The position numbers and the translations under genes were made by a program. From the NCBI GenBank assembly GCA_039809865.1, contig JBDHVW010000041.1, positions 4,098 through 68,097 of the forward strand: a stretch of DNA of 64,000 nucleotides. Reading direction: 5' to 3'. The stretch is from QWHO01 sp039809865. Lineage in GTDB: Bacteria; Vulcanimicrobiota; Xenobia; Xenobiales; QWHO01. The notes beneath the pieces are model-generated. The model searched no databases. It saw only the letters and a list, made by a program, of their open reading frames with translations, and was not told the origin of the DNA. Positions 1 through 10,200 of the stretch are shown here, piece by piece (position 1 is the stretch's first letter; every line of letters starts with the position of its first letter).

Positions 1-441
1 CGTGCCGTCCGTCTGCCTGGCGGCGGACGCGTCGGGTTGGCCCTGGAGCTGCTTGTTGGCTTCCGTCCTGCCGGGAGCCGCGTTGGGCTGACTCTGGGTC
101 TGCCGCGTGCCGTCCGTCTGCCTGGCGGCGGACGCGTTGGGCTGGCCCTGGAGCTGCTTGTTGGCTTCCGTCCTGCCGGGAGCCGCGTTGGGCTGACTCT
201 GGGTCTGCCGCGTGCCATCCGTCTGCCTGGCGGCGGACGCGTCGGGCTGGCCCTGGGTCTGCTTGCTGCCTTCCGTCCTGCCGGGAGCCGCGTTGGGCTG
301 ACTCTGGGTCTGCCGCGTGCCGTCCGTCTGCCTGGCGGCGGACGCGTCGGGCTGGCCCTGGAGCTGCTTGTTGGCTTCCGTCCTGCCGGGAGCCGCGTTG
401 GGCTGACTCTGGGTCTGCCGCGTGCCGTCCGTCTGCCTGGC
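1..441. repeat. 105-bp tandem repeat, four full units plus a 21-bp remnant
   Basis: Units begin at 1, 106, 211, 316 and 421, an exact 105-bp period (35 codons, so the frame is kept). Units differ by only a few bases. The 211-315 unit has the most changes, replacing AN by GS and QL by QT in the encoded protein. Near-identity at DNA level points to recent unit duplication inside the minus-strand gene. The array continues to the window edge. Confidence 0.95.
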
Positions 442-1689
442 GGCAGCTCCATTCTCCGCCTCGACCGTCTGCTTTCCGGCGGACTTCTTGCCGTCGGCCG
501 AGGGCTTTCTGGCCACGCCCTGCTCCGTCGCCTTCTGGGCATCTTCCCTGCCGGCGCCGGGCAGGGGCATCTGGCCCGCGTCCACGCCCGCCTGCTTACC
601 CAGCCAGTCGCGCAGCGCGCCGGCCTTGGAACCATCCTTCTCGAAGCCGTCGAACTTGGACAAACGCTCGGGCGACACGCCCTGCTGGGCGGCCAGCTTG
701 CCGAGGTCCAGATCCCGCATGAAGTCCGCGTTGCGAGGCAGAGTGCCCTTCTGCTCCTTGTCGACCAGCCCCGCCATCCGCGGATTCAAAGCCGACAAGC
801 GCTGCTGCGCCTGCTGGTCGCCCTTGAGGAACAGGTCGCGGAAGTTCGAGTGGTAATCGTCCCGCGACTTCAACGCCCGATCCGAGCGCTCGGCCGCGCT
901 CTTGGCGTCGTAGCCGCGCCCACGCAACAGATCCTGGAAGGTCGAGCTGTTCTCGGCACGGTTGCCCAGCGCGTCGCGGTAGGCTGGACCGAGCTCCAGG
1001 CCGTGAGCCAGCTCGCGGCCTTCCTTGCCGGCGGGATTAGCAGCCTGCTGGTAATCCTTGCGGGCCTGCTGTAACGCCGGACGAGCCGCCGCCCCACGGG
1101 AGTGCTTGTCGCCACCTATCAGCGATTTGTCGAAGCCCAGGCGATTCGTGTCCGGATCATACGAGGCCGGAGCCGAGCCGTTGTCGGTCAGGTCCACCCC
1201 GTTGAGGTTCCTGAGCTCCTTGTCGCTGAGCTTCATCGCCTGGTTCAAGCCCGCGGCCCGCAGGCGATCCAGCTGCGCCGGATCCTTCAAGTCGGGCTCG
1301 CGCAGCTTGGAGAACAGGTTTAACGCCTTATTGTGGTCCTCGGGCGGCACCTTGTCCAGATAACGGTCGAAGAACGAGCGATCGCGTGCGGGAAGCTTCT
1401 CCTGCCAATCGTCCAGGCGATCTCTCTCGGCGCCCCTCAGCGAGCCGCGCGAGCCCAGGTCGCGAGGCTCGTCGGCGTAGTTCTCCAGCAGACGGTGCGA
1501 GAATGCGTGTTTCTTCTTCCGCGGGGCGGCGGGCTCTTCCGCCAGCTCCTGGCTGCCTTTGAATCCGTCGGCCTTCTCAGCCGGTTTGGAGGCAGGCTCG
1601 GGCGCAGAAGTCTTTTCAGCTTCCTTCTTAGCGGTAACCCGCTGAGGCAATAAGACTTTGTGCGCGTCGCTGGTTTTATCGACGCTCAT
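1..1689 (-). CDS. Hypothetical protein with C-terminal 35-residue tandem repeats (partial, runs off left edge)
   Basis: The minus strand is open for 563 codons from an ATG at 1687-1689 to the window edge, with no stop, so the C-terminus is missing. The N-terminal 60 residues are rich in Lys, Glu, Ala and Pro. The middle is charged and helical-looking, with an FDKSL...GGDKHS stretch near residue 180. From about residue 417 the protein consists of 35-residue repeats rich in Gln, Thr, Pro and Arg (core AARQTDGTRQTQSQPNAAPG). There is no signal peptide or membrane segment. I do not recognise a family. The opposite strand also stays open across much of this region, but its translation is a low-complexity shadow. 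Confidence 0.75.
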   Translation of the reverse strand, partial: MSVDKTSDAHKVLLPQRVTAKKEAEKTSAPEPASKPAEKADGFKGSQELAEEPAAPRKKKHAFSHRLLENYADEPRDLGSRGSLRGAERDRLDDWQEKLPARDRSFFDRYLDKVPPEDHNKALNLFSKLREPDLKDPAQLDRLRAAGLNQAMKLSDKELRNLNGVDLTDNGSAPASYDPDTNRLGFDKSLIGGDKHSRGAAARPALQQARKDYQQAANPAGKEGRELAHGLELGPAYRDALGNRAENSSTFQDLLRGRGYDAKSAAERSDRALKSRDDYHSNFRDLFLKGDQQAQQRLSALNPRMAGLVDKEQKGTLPRNADFMRDLDLGKLAAQQGVSPERLSKFDGFEKDGSKAGALRDWLGKQAGVDAGQMPLPGAGREDAQKATEQGVARKPSADGKKSAGKQTVEAENGAAARQTDGTRQTQSQPNAAPGRTEANKQLQGQPDASAARQTDGTRQTQSQPNAAPGRTEGSKQTQGQPDASAARQTDGTRQTQSQPNAAPGRTEANKQLQGQPNASAARQTDGTRQTQSQPNAAPGRTEANKQLQGQPDASAARQTDGT

Positions 1690-1948
1690 GGTCTGTCGCC
1701 CTCGAAATGCGTAGCATGCCCTGTCGCACTAATTCGCTCGCTCTACTCCAGATCCATCCGAGTTCTCTCTGTTTTTTCGGTAACTCGGAACCCCAAACCG
1801 CCATCCGTCCCGTTGCCATGTCAGTGTAACCTTCCTATCCCCCCGTCCGTTCCTGTCAGACATAGACAAGCGGTAAACTATGTTAAGAGAACCTGAACAA
1901 TCATTTCCGCGGCTAGACGATCCGAACTTTACATGCTAAAGTTGCTTT

Positions 1949-2671
1949 ATGACACAAAGCGCCCTGCAAGAACCCGAGTCTCTGGCCTGGTGCCGGCATT
2001 TTGCGGCGAACCAGGGGGACGCTTTGCCCTGGGACGACCGAACCTACTTGACCCCGCTCGGGAAGAGAACCATCGCGAAGTCGATTCAGCAGTTCCAGCT
2101 AGGAGAGGGGTCCGAGGGGCGGCAGCTCAAGAAGCGCGGATTGCAGTTCGCCCGCAGCGTGGGGGACGCGGACTTCATCGAGGCGCTGAACCTGTTCATC
2201 CGCGAGGAGCAGCGTCATAGCGAGTATCTGCTGCGCTTCATGCAGCGTCAGGGTATTCCACGCCTGCGGAAACACTGGGTGGACAGCGTCTTCCGAAAAA
2301 TCCGCGCACTTTCTGGACTCGAGCTCGAGCTCCGCGTGCTGGTCAGCGCCGAGGTGATCTCGGTCCCCTACTACCGCGCGCTCGGCCGGGCGACCGGGTC
2401 TCCCCTTCTGAAGGCGATTTGCGAACGCATCCTGGAGGACGAAGCCGGCCACCTGCGCTTCCAGCGCTGGATGCTGGGCCGTCTGGAGCAAACCCGGCCG
2501 CACAAAGGACTCGTCCGCCTCGCGCACCGGCTCTTCGTGGTGGGAACCTGTGGCCTCGTCTGGCTCGAGCACGGGAGCGTCTTCCGAGCCGCGGGGTATG
2601 GTTGGAAGCAACTCGTGCAAGAGTCGCTGGAGGCTCTGAACCACGTCCATCTTTCAGCAACATCGCCGTAA
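1949..2671 (+). CDS. Ferritin-like superfamily di-iron protein
   Basis: The 240-residue product has the four-helix ferritin-like metal pattern. There is a Glu around residues 53-56, an ExxH at E87/H90 (in FIREEQRH), a Glu at 135 (LVSAEV) and a second ExxH at E165/H168 (EDEAGH). Such proteins bind two irons and act as oxidases, oxygenases or iron stores, and the substrate here cannot be told. There is no signal peptide, so it is probably cytoplasmic. The ATG at 1949 has only a weak Shine-Dalgarno sequence. The gene is divergent from the left-edge gene across a 259-bp intergenic region in which I see no clear promoter boxes. Confidence 0.75.
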   Translation: MTQSALQEPESLAWCRHFAANQGDALPWDDRTYLTPLGKRTIAKSIQQFQLGEGSEGRQLKKRGLQFARSVGDADFIEALNLFIREEQRHSEYLLRFMQRQGIPRLRKHWVDSVFRKIRALSGLELELRVLVSAEVISVPYYRALGRATGSPLLKAICERILEDEAGHLRFQRWMLGRLEQTRPHKGLVRLAHRLFVVGTCGLVWLEHGSVFRAAGYGWKQLVQESLEALNHVHLSATSP

Positions 2672-2727
2672 AATCGGGGCAAGATCCTGCTAGCATTTCA
2701 GTAACCTGGCGCAGGCAAGATCCAGTC

Positions 2728-3582
2728 ATGGACAACTTGTTTCACCATGACCTGAAATTCGAGCGCCTCCAGCGGGCTTGGTCTCAACGGGAACTGGCTC
2801 GGCGAGCCAATCTGACCCGAACGCTGGTAAGCTTGATCGAGAGCGGGATTCGCATTGCGACCCCCTCGCACCGCACCCAACTCATACGTGCCCTCGGTCT
2901 GGGTCGCGACACGCTCGGGCCCTCACATCCCCGCGGCCACAAGGGGGGCTGGCCAAACTGGCAGCAAACGCGCCTCTGGGAGACCTTTCGTCGCCGCCCC
3001 GAACGCTATCGTGTCGACCGTGACCGGCCCAACTGGCAACGATTTCGGGCCGCGCGCAAGCAATACGGACGACTGTACGACGAGCTGCTGAAGAGCGCGA
3101 TCGCCCGTGTGGGGAAATTGGCCCTGGCCGACCTTCTCCACTTCGGGTGCTGCGAATCGGGGCTCGAGGCCTTGCTCTGGCTGCGCCTCCTGGTTGCGGG
3201 AGCTATCTTGTCGTGGGTTGCGGCCGCGCGTCTCGGTTGGTGCCGCATGCCGATGGTCGATCTTGACAACCACGTGCTCAATGACCGATTGTGGCCAGCG
3301 TTCGTTCTGAGCGAGCCTTTCCTCTGCGCTTTGCTGCCGCAGGTCCGCCTGCGTCCCTGGGACAGCAAGCCCTATCGCCTGGACTTTCTGGCCTGCGTCC
3401 GGACCGCATCCGGCCTCGTTTGGGTCAACGTGGAGGTGGATGGCGCGGGCCACGACACCCGCTGGGATCGCAAGCGCACCGCCGCTCTCCGCCTCCCCCG
3501 CGTAAGCCTCTCGGAAGAGGACATCCTGGCCGACAACTTCCTGGAGCGCCTCCAGACCCGGCTGCTCCGGGCGGTGGCCTGA
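2728..3582 (+). CDS. XRE-type HTH protein fused to a DUF559/Vsr-like nuclease domain
   Basis: The 284-residue product begins with an XRE/Cro helix-turn-helix (about residues 9-60: LQRAWSQRELARRANLTRT, then SLIESG). A middle region rich in Trp and Arg follows. The C-terminus (about 205-282) has the signature of DUF559/very-short-patch-repair-like endonuclease folds: RLDF with D219, then VNVEVDG with E236 and D238, H242, and a later D247/R250. That spacing matches the D...ExD core of PD-(D/E)XK-like enzymes. The ATG at 2728 starts just before the HTH. The frame is open further upstream, but that part lies opposite and within the ferritin-like gene. Whether it cuts DNA or only binds it is unknown. 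Confidence 0.7.
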   Translation: MDNLFHHDLKFERLQRAWSQRELARRANLTRTLVSLIESGIRIATPSHRTQLIRALGLGRDTLGPSHPRGHKGGWPNWQQTRLWETFRRRPERYRVDRDRPNWQRFRAARKQYGRLYDELLKSAIARVGKLALADLLHFGCCESGLEALLWLRLLVAGAILSWVAAARLGWCRMPMVDLDNHVLNDRLWPAFVLSEPFLCALLPQVRLRPWDSKPYRLDFLACVRTASGLVWVNVEVDGAGHDTRWDRKRTAALRLPRVSLSEEDILADNFLERLQTRLLRAVA

Positions 3583-3702
3583 TGGCTACACCCGAGCGGT
3601 GCGAGCACGCGCGCACCACTCGCTCCGAGCCCCCCGCTCACGCCCGAGTGCACCCTGAGCCTGCTACACCCGAGCCCCCCTGCTCACGCGCCCCATGCAA
3701 AA

Positions 3703-3734
3703 GGGTCGTGAGGACCTCACGGCCCTCACGACCC
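3703..3734 (-). terminator. Rho-independent terminator of the small secreted protein gene
   Basis: Arms 3703-3713 and 3724-3734 form a perfect 11-bp inverted repeat (GGGTCGTGAGG) with a 10-nt loop. Read on the minus strand it is followed by TTTTG, as expected downstream of the gene ending at 3761. A second short hairpin (3739-3744 with 3749-3754) lies between the stop codon and this stem. Confidence 0.7.
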
Positions 3735-3760
3735 TCGCGACCACGGCTGTGGTCCCGAAC

Positions 3761-4126
3761 TTACTTGATGTAGGCTTTGGTGTCCGCGCCCAGGGTCACC
3801 TCGGTGGCCGTGGACAGGTTCAGGCCGCTGAACTCGAGGTAGTTCCCCGCCGAATCCTCCACGCGGAGGTCCCACATGGGCGCGCCGGCCTCGGAGTTGA
3901 AGCTGACGTCGAGCTGCTGGCCCTGCTTGAGCGTGCGGCCCAGCAGAAGCTCGTCGGCGTCGGCCCAATCTTCGTCGCCATGGACGCCCACGAACACCTT
4001 TTGCAGATCGACGCCGGTCTGGTTGATGAGCGCGAAGCCCTCCTCATCGGCGCGAACCGGGTGACTGCCGAGCATCATCGTCGCCAGCAACAACAGCGCG
4101 AACAAACCCATGGAAATCTTCTTCAT
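3761..4126 (-). CDS. Small secreted beta-sandwich-like protein
   Basis: The 121-residue protein starts at the ATG ending at 4126, preceded by a strong AGGAGG. It has a clear Sec signal peptide (MKKISMGLFALLLLATMML, cleavage near HPVRA-DEE). The mature part shows alternating strands with the pattern F.LINQTG..L..VFVG......W..DELL...L..GQ...V.F, then WDLRVEDSAG....F..LNL. I know this pattern from small exported proteins of unknown function in many bacteria. A good terminator follows. It lies downstream of the alpha-2-macroglobulin gene in the same direction, with a 150-bp gap. Confidence 0.7.
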   Translation of the reverse strand: MKKISMGLFALLLLATMMLGSHPVRADEEGFALINQTGVDLQKVFVGVHGDEDWADADELLLGRTLKQGQQLDVSFNSEAGAPMWDLRVEDSAGNYLEFSGLNLSTATEVTLGADTKAYIK

Positions 4127-4277
4127 TGAACCAACCTCCTCACGACTTTGTGGGACCATCCTACCCCGCGCCGCGCCCCTCCAACCGGACCGGTCGGGGG
4201 CGCCAACCGGGCGCAGATGTGGGCCGTTCGTCATGCGCAAAAGCGACCCCTGGCATTCGCATCCCAACAATCGAACA

Positions 4278-7200
4278 TCAGCGAACAATCACCTTGTCGC
4301 TGCTGCTCCGACCAAACGTCTCCGGGTTGTACATCTCCTCGGCCCTGGCCGGGGGGACGACGAACTCGCCCGGAGTGGTGGCGCGGCAGACATAGCTATA
4401 CTCGTAGACGCCCGACCAGAGCAACGTGGTGAAGGCCTCGGCCCGCTCGTCGCGCAAGTTCTGATGCTCGTACCAGGTGCCCAGCCAATACCAGTATTCG
4501 CCGCGCGCCTTCGGATCGGCCGGGACGTCACCCGTGACGGCCAGAGCGGGGTTCATCGACTCCAGACCGGCCGGCATCGGATCCACCAGCGCCACGTGGT
4601 AGCGCCGCGAAGGCGCCGCCATCGTCACGCGCACGCGCACCCGCGAGCCAGACTTGATGACCCAGACCCCATCACTCCCGCGGGACACGTCCGAGGGCGT
4701 GTCCACCGCCTCGTACACCCGCTCCACCGCGAACCCGTGGTCCGAGGGGTCGAGCTTCAAGGATTTCGGAGCATACTCCATCCCCAGGCGATAGTAGAGG
4801 CGGCCCACGCCGGTCTTGGACAGCACCAGGTTCTGGGTGCCCTTGTCGGCCAGCCAGCTCATCGGCACGCGCACGTTCTGGCGGTCGACCTGGCGGCCCT
4901 TGAACGTCTGCTCCCCGGCGAACTGCGAGCCCAGCCAGATGCGGGCCACGAAGTCGGGCGTGGTCTTCTCGTAGGTGTTGAAGTATCGGTCCAGCGCCAG
5001 CAACACGAAGCAATTCTCCTGGGTGTTAAGCCAGTGACCGGCGGTGCGGTGGGCCAACAGGCCGCGCACCAGCTTGGGAATGATGTCGTTCTTGGGCTGG
5101 TCCTCGATCAGCGCCTCCAGCAGGATGCCGTCGGCGCAGCGATCGGAGGCCAGCACCATCCAACCGCTCTCCTCGTTGAACCCGGTCACGAAGTGAGCCG
5201 TGCCGGCTTCCTCGGTGACCCGGTTGGCCAGGAACGCGCGGATGGCAGAGACCTCGCGAGCGGAGCCCGGGTCCTTCGAGAGCACGTAGAGGATCCAGCC
5301 CACCGCCTCGATGGGCAGCTTGTCCACGCCCCCCGCGTCGGCGATGAGCCAGCGCGCCTTGGCGTAGTCGCTGTCCTTCATGCGATGGCGCACGTAGACG
5401 GCGTAAGCGGTGATGAGCCGGCGCGCATCCGGGCCATACCAGCCCGGGATGTGCGACTCGATGTTCTTGAGGTACTGCGAGCTGCGCGCCAGCATCTCGT
5501 CGGGCACCGTGAAGCCCTTCTCGCGGGCGCGCACCAGCGAGTGAGCGACGTGCACGGAGAGGTAGGGCCATGTCTCGGTGGACGTGTTCCAGAACCCGAA
5601 ACCGCCGTCATAGGTCTGCAGCAGCTTGAGGCGCTCGATGTCCTGAGCTACGCCCGCCTTCAGCTCGGCGGGCGAGGGCAGCTGGGCCGCTTTGAAGGCC
5701 GTCAGGACGTCCTTCAGGGCGGCGATGGCCATCACTCGCGACGACACCTGCTCGGAGCAGTCGAAGGGATAGCGCACCAGGTAGAGCACCGCGTCGGTCA
5801 GCTCCTGGACGGCGGTCGAGCTGATGGTGACGTCCAGGCCGCCATACTGCGGGAAGACCTCCGAGGGCGCCTTCACGGGCTGGGAAATCGCGCCTTCGTC
5901 GATCTGGCCGTAGGTCGCGAACGCTTCGCTGGTGGCGGGCGTCCACACCGGCAGGTTGAACTCGGCCGCATCGGCCGCACCACCGGACACCGCGCCCACC
6001 TGGAATGCCGCCGTGCCCGCCTTCTCGGCGGCACTCGGGAAGCGCACTTCGACGCGGTTGTTGGCAGGCACGCTCAGGGCATAGCCCGGGGCGCCCGTCA
6101 GGGAGGCGTTGGAGGAGCGAGCCACGACCTGCACCTCGAGCGGACGGTCGGTCTGGTTCTGCAGCACCACCGGCAGCTCGAAGCGGTCGCCGAAGTTGAG
6201 GAAGCGCGGCGGCGAAGGCCGCACCATCAGGGGCAGGCGGGCCACCAGGGCCGACTCGCCCTTGCCAAAGTCGCGGCCGCGCGCGGCCAGGGCCACGATG
6301 CGGTAGCGCGTAAGGTTGTCGGGCAGCTTGAACGGGACGGTCGCCATGCCCGAGGCATCGGTCTTGACCACCGGCGCGAACAGCGCATTGGGATTGAAGT
6401 CGGTGCGCACGTTGATGGGCGTGTCGGGGCTCGACTGCCGCTCGTCGTCTTCGAAAGAAGCCAGGCCGGCCTCGGAGCGCGAAACCTCGTTGGAGGCGCT
6501 CTTGCGCATCGCCGTGGTGGCGGGTGCGGGCGCCGCCATGGGGCGCGCCGGGCCGTCCTTGTCGCGGGCGGCCTGCTCCACCACCTGCTCGAGCTGATCC
6601 AGCTCGGCCAGCACGACGAGCTCGCGGTTGTGATGGTCCTCGACGCCGGCCGGACGGCCGCCGTAGAACACGTTGAGCGGGTCGGGGAACTGGTAGCCCG
6701 AGAGGGCCAGCACCGCTTCGTCCACCACGAACAGCGCCACTTCGGTGCCGGCCGCAGGCTTGCCGTCGGGACCGGTAACCGCCACGCGGAGCGAGGTCTG
6801 GGCGCCCGGGTCGAGCGACGGCGAGGCCGGCTCGACGGCCACCTTCAGCGTGCGCTGGTAGGGCGGGATCGAAAGGTTGAGGGTGCCCGCCGCATAGGCC
6901 GGGCGCCGCGAGGGGGGACGCTCCACCGAGCCCACCAGGTCGACCTGGACGTAGAGGTTGGGCACCATGCCCTCCTCGATGGGAACCTTGAGCACCATCG
7001 AGGGGCCTTCCATGCGGAACCGCTCCGTCTTGAGGATGCCCGTGCGGCGCAGCGTCAGCACGCCTTCGGCCGGGTAGAACGGGGCCTGCACGAGGATCTC
7101 AGCGGTGTCGCCCGCGCGGAACTCCTTCTGGCTGGGGATCAGCGTGACTTGCTGCTGCTCCACCTTGCGCTCGGGAGGCTGCTTGCCGCCGGCCACCCAG

Positions 7201-10200
7201 ATGGTCAGATCGCTTTGATTCAAGCGCCCTTTGTCGTCGCTCCCGCGCACCTCGACCTTATAGGTGCCTCCGGCGGGGGTCTGGAAGCTCAGCTTGACGG
7301 GCGCCGAGGAGCCCGACACGGCGGACTGCTTCTGCACGTCGGTCTGGGTGGAGCGGTACTGCCCGTCGACCACCTCGTAGTCCTGGCGGTAGACCTTCAC
7401 CTCGAGAGGCCGGCCCGCCAGAGCGGCGCCTTCGCGATCGCAGGCGAGGATCTCCACCTCCAGCGGCTGGCCCTTCTCGAGGAACGAGCGGGGCGTCTTG
7501 AGCCCGATGTAGAGGTCGCTCGGATGCACCATCACACTCGTGGTGGCGCTCCACTGCTGGCGGTTGACGTCCGTCACGGAGGCCTGGGCCCGCACCACGG
7601 TGGGGCTCGGGGGATCCACGGACCGAAAGTCGATCTTCACGTGGTGCGTGCCATCGGCATCGGTGCGGCCCTGGAAGCTCTGGTAGGTGTTGGCGTTGGG
7701 AGTCTGGTAGTAGCGGCCCTCCCAACCCCAGCCCCACCAGGGGACCCAGGTGCCAAAGCTGTACTCCGAGCGTCCCGGCGGGGTGAACGACGTGGCGCTC
7801 GAGCTGACCGACCATTGCACCGGCGCGCCTGCCAGGCCCCCTCCAGCGTAGTACTTGGCGTTGACCGTTACAGTGGCCGACTCGCCCACGATGGACGTGC
7901 TCGGGTCGGCGCTGGCCGTCACCTCGAACTCGGGGCGGCGGAACTCCTGAATCTGGAAGGCGTGGTTGTAACTGGTGCCGTCCATCCCGGAGGCGGCGGC
8001 GCTCAGACTGAGGTTGGCCTGGCCCAGGTTGGGCGTCTTGGGCAGCTTGAGGACGAGGTCCCAGCCCCCCTCCGCGCTCACCGGGGCGGTGCCCTTGAGA
8101 AGCTCGTTGCCCTGGGAGTCGTTCAGCGTATAGCTGATGCTCTTCACCTCGCCATTGAGGGCGCTGATGTCGCCCTTGGGACCGGCGCCATAGCGACGCA
8201 GGAAGCCCTTCAGGTGAACCTCCTCGGCCGGGCGATACATCTTGCGGTCATCCACCACGAACCAGCTCAGCGAGTCGCTGCGGGCCACCAGATGCCAGCC
8301 GGAGTTATAGCCCCAGTAGTAGGCGTTCTGGGGCAGCATGGCCACGTCCCCGCCCTTGCTGGCCACCAGGACGGGCGTGGTTCCGCTGAGGGCCAGCCGG
8401 CCCAGGCCATCGGCGCCGGTCTCGCCCGTGACGGCTTCCTTGCCATCGTTGCCCAGCAGCGCCAGGCGAGCGCCGCCAACCGGAGCGCCGTCCTTGAGGG
8501 TGGTGACCCACCCCTGCAAAGTGCGGTCGTCGTTGGCCGCGTCCAGCCCCAGGTCGGTCACCTGCACCCAGGCCACGACCCGCTGGCGGCGCCAGTCTTC
8601 TTTGGGCTGCACCGCGGGCTGAATCTCGACCACGGCCATCCCGTGGCCGTCCTTGAGAGCCTTCTTGAGATCGATGCGGACCTCGGTCAGCTCATCCGGC
8701 TGGGCCCCGGTGGGCACCGACCCGTTGAAGACGACCTGGCCCGGCGCCACGAACGGCGTCTTGTGGGTCTCGGAGGCGAGCCGCTCGCAGTAGGTGCGCC
8801 AGTCGGCGGGCGTGACGGAGTTGATGCGCACCTTGAGGTCTTTGTGGTTGATACAGTAGACGGAGTAGTTGGGGGGTCCGTACGGGTCCACGATGGCGAG
8901 CTGGCCGCCCAGCTGGATCAGCTGCGGGTCGGCCGAGCCCACTTTGAACGTGAGGGTCTGCTCCTTCTCGAGCCGCTGGCCGAAACTGTCGGGAAGCTCG
9001 GGGGAAAGCTTGACGGTATAAGTCGTGCGGCCCTTCGACTCGCCCCGAATCACCAGGGCCTGGCCGCTGGCGTCGATCTTCATGCGCGGCAGCGCGGGGG
9101 TGACGGTGACCATCGAGCTCTGGAACTTCCTGGTGTCGATCGGGTTGTTGAACTCGATCATGAACGGGGTCAGCGGCGGGCAGTTATCGTTCCAGCCGCA
9201 GCGCGAGCTGGTGACGACGAACTTGTCATAAGTGCGGAAGGAGAAGCTCTGCTCCGACTTCGTGGTAAGCGGGCCCTCCAGGGACGGCGTGTTGGGTCCC
9301 ACGGTCACCGCGTAGCTGGTGGCCGGGGTCAGGTTGGTGGTGGCTTTGAAGGCCACCAGGCGATTCTTGGCGACGCTCTTGACGGGCGATTTCAAAATCT
9401 CGGCCTCGGTCGCCATGCGCAGCGGCACAGGCGGGTTGAGCTTGATCGTAGCAAAGACCGCCTTCGGATCGATGTCCTGGTTCATCACCACGTACATCAG
9501 CGGGTCCAGGGGCTGCGGGTAGCCGGTGTTAGGGCTGCTCGACTCGACGGTGACGGTGGGGGTGCTGAAGCTCCAGCTGACGGCGCTCGCCAGCGACTGT
9601 CCGCTGGCTGATTTCGTGCCGGCCGGGATGGTGGCCGTGTAGCTGGTGGACATCGGGAAGCGCGCCTTGACCGTGCTGCCTCCGCGCGGGTCGAACAGGA
9701 TGGTCTGAGAGCCCACCCAGCGCCAGTTACCGGGCGGCTGCGGGGTGAGCTTGACGGGCAGCTCGTTCTTCAGGTCATCGTGGCTGGTGATGGCGACCAT
9801 CGGCTGGTTGAACGTGACGGAGAGCTGCGGAGCCACGGGAACATCGCCCTCGGGCGACTTGCGCAGCACCTGGAGGTCCCGGGGCGGAACGGCGGGGACG
9901 TCGGGCTTCTGGGGCGGCGGGAACGGCTGCTGAATGGTCTGACCCGTGCGCGGCGGCGGCTGCGACTTCTCGCGCATCGCGAAGTCGGTCGTCTGGCCCG
10001 GAACCTTGAACGGCGGGAGCCGCTTGAGCACGGCCTCGGCCTCGGCCTGGCTCAGCGGACGCGTCTGGGCCGTCGGATTGGGGGGCTCGGCGCCCTCGGG
10101 GGCCCCTCCCTCGCTGAGCTGGAAGATCAGTCCCGTGGGGGCGGGGGCGGCCTCCTCGACGGAGTCCTCCTCCTGGGCGCGCAGCGCGCCCCACGAGACG

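Noticed and set aside
37..1074. Plus-strand open frame over the 105-bp repeats
   Set aside because: The low-complexity Leu/Gly/Arg translation has no start context. The minus strand is open for the whole 1689 bases with ordinary amino-acid composition and an ATG start.
4110..9611. Plus-strand open frame of 1833 codons opposite the alpha-2-macroglobulin gene
   Set aside because: It is a mirror of GC-rich codon bias. The translation is Arg/His/Gly/Leu-rich without domains, while the minus strand encodes a recognisable protein with signal peptide and thioester motif.
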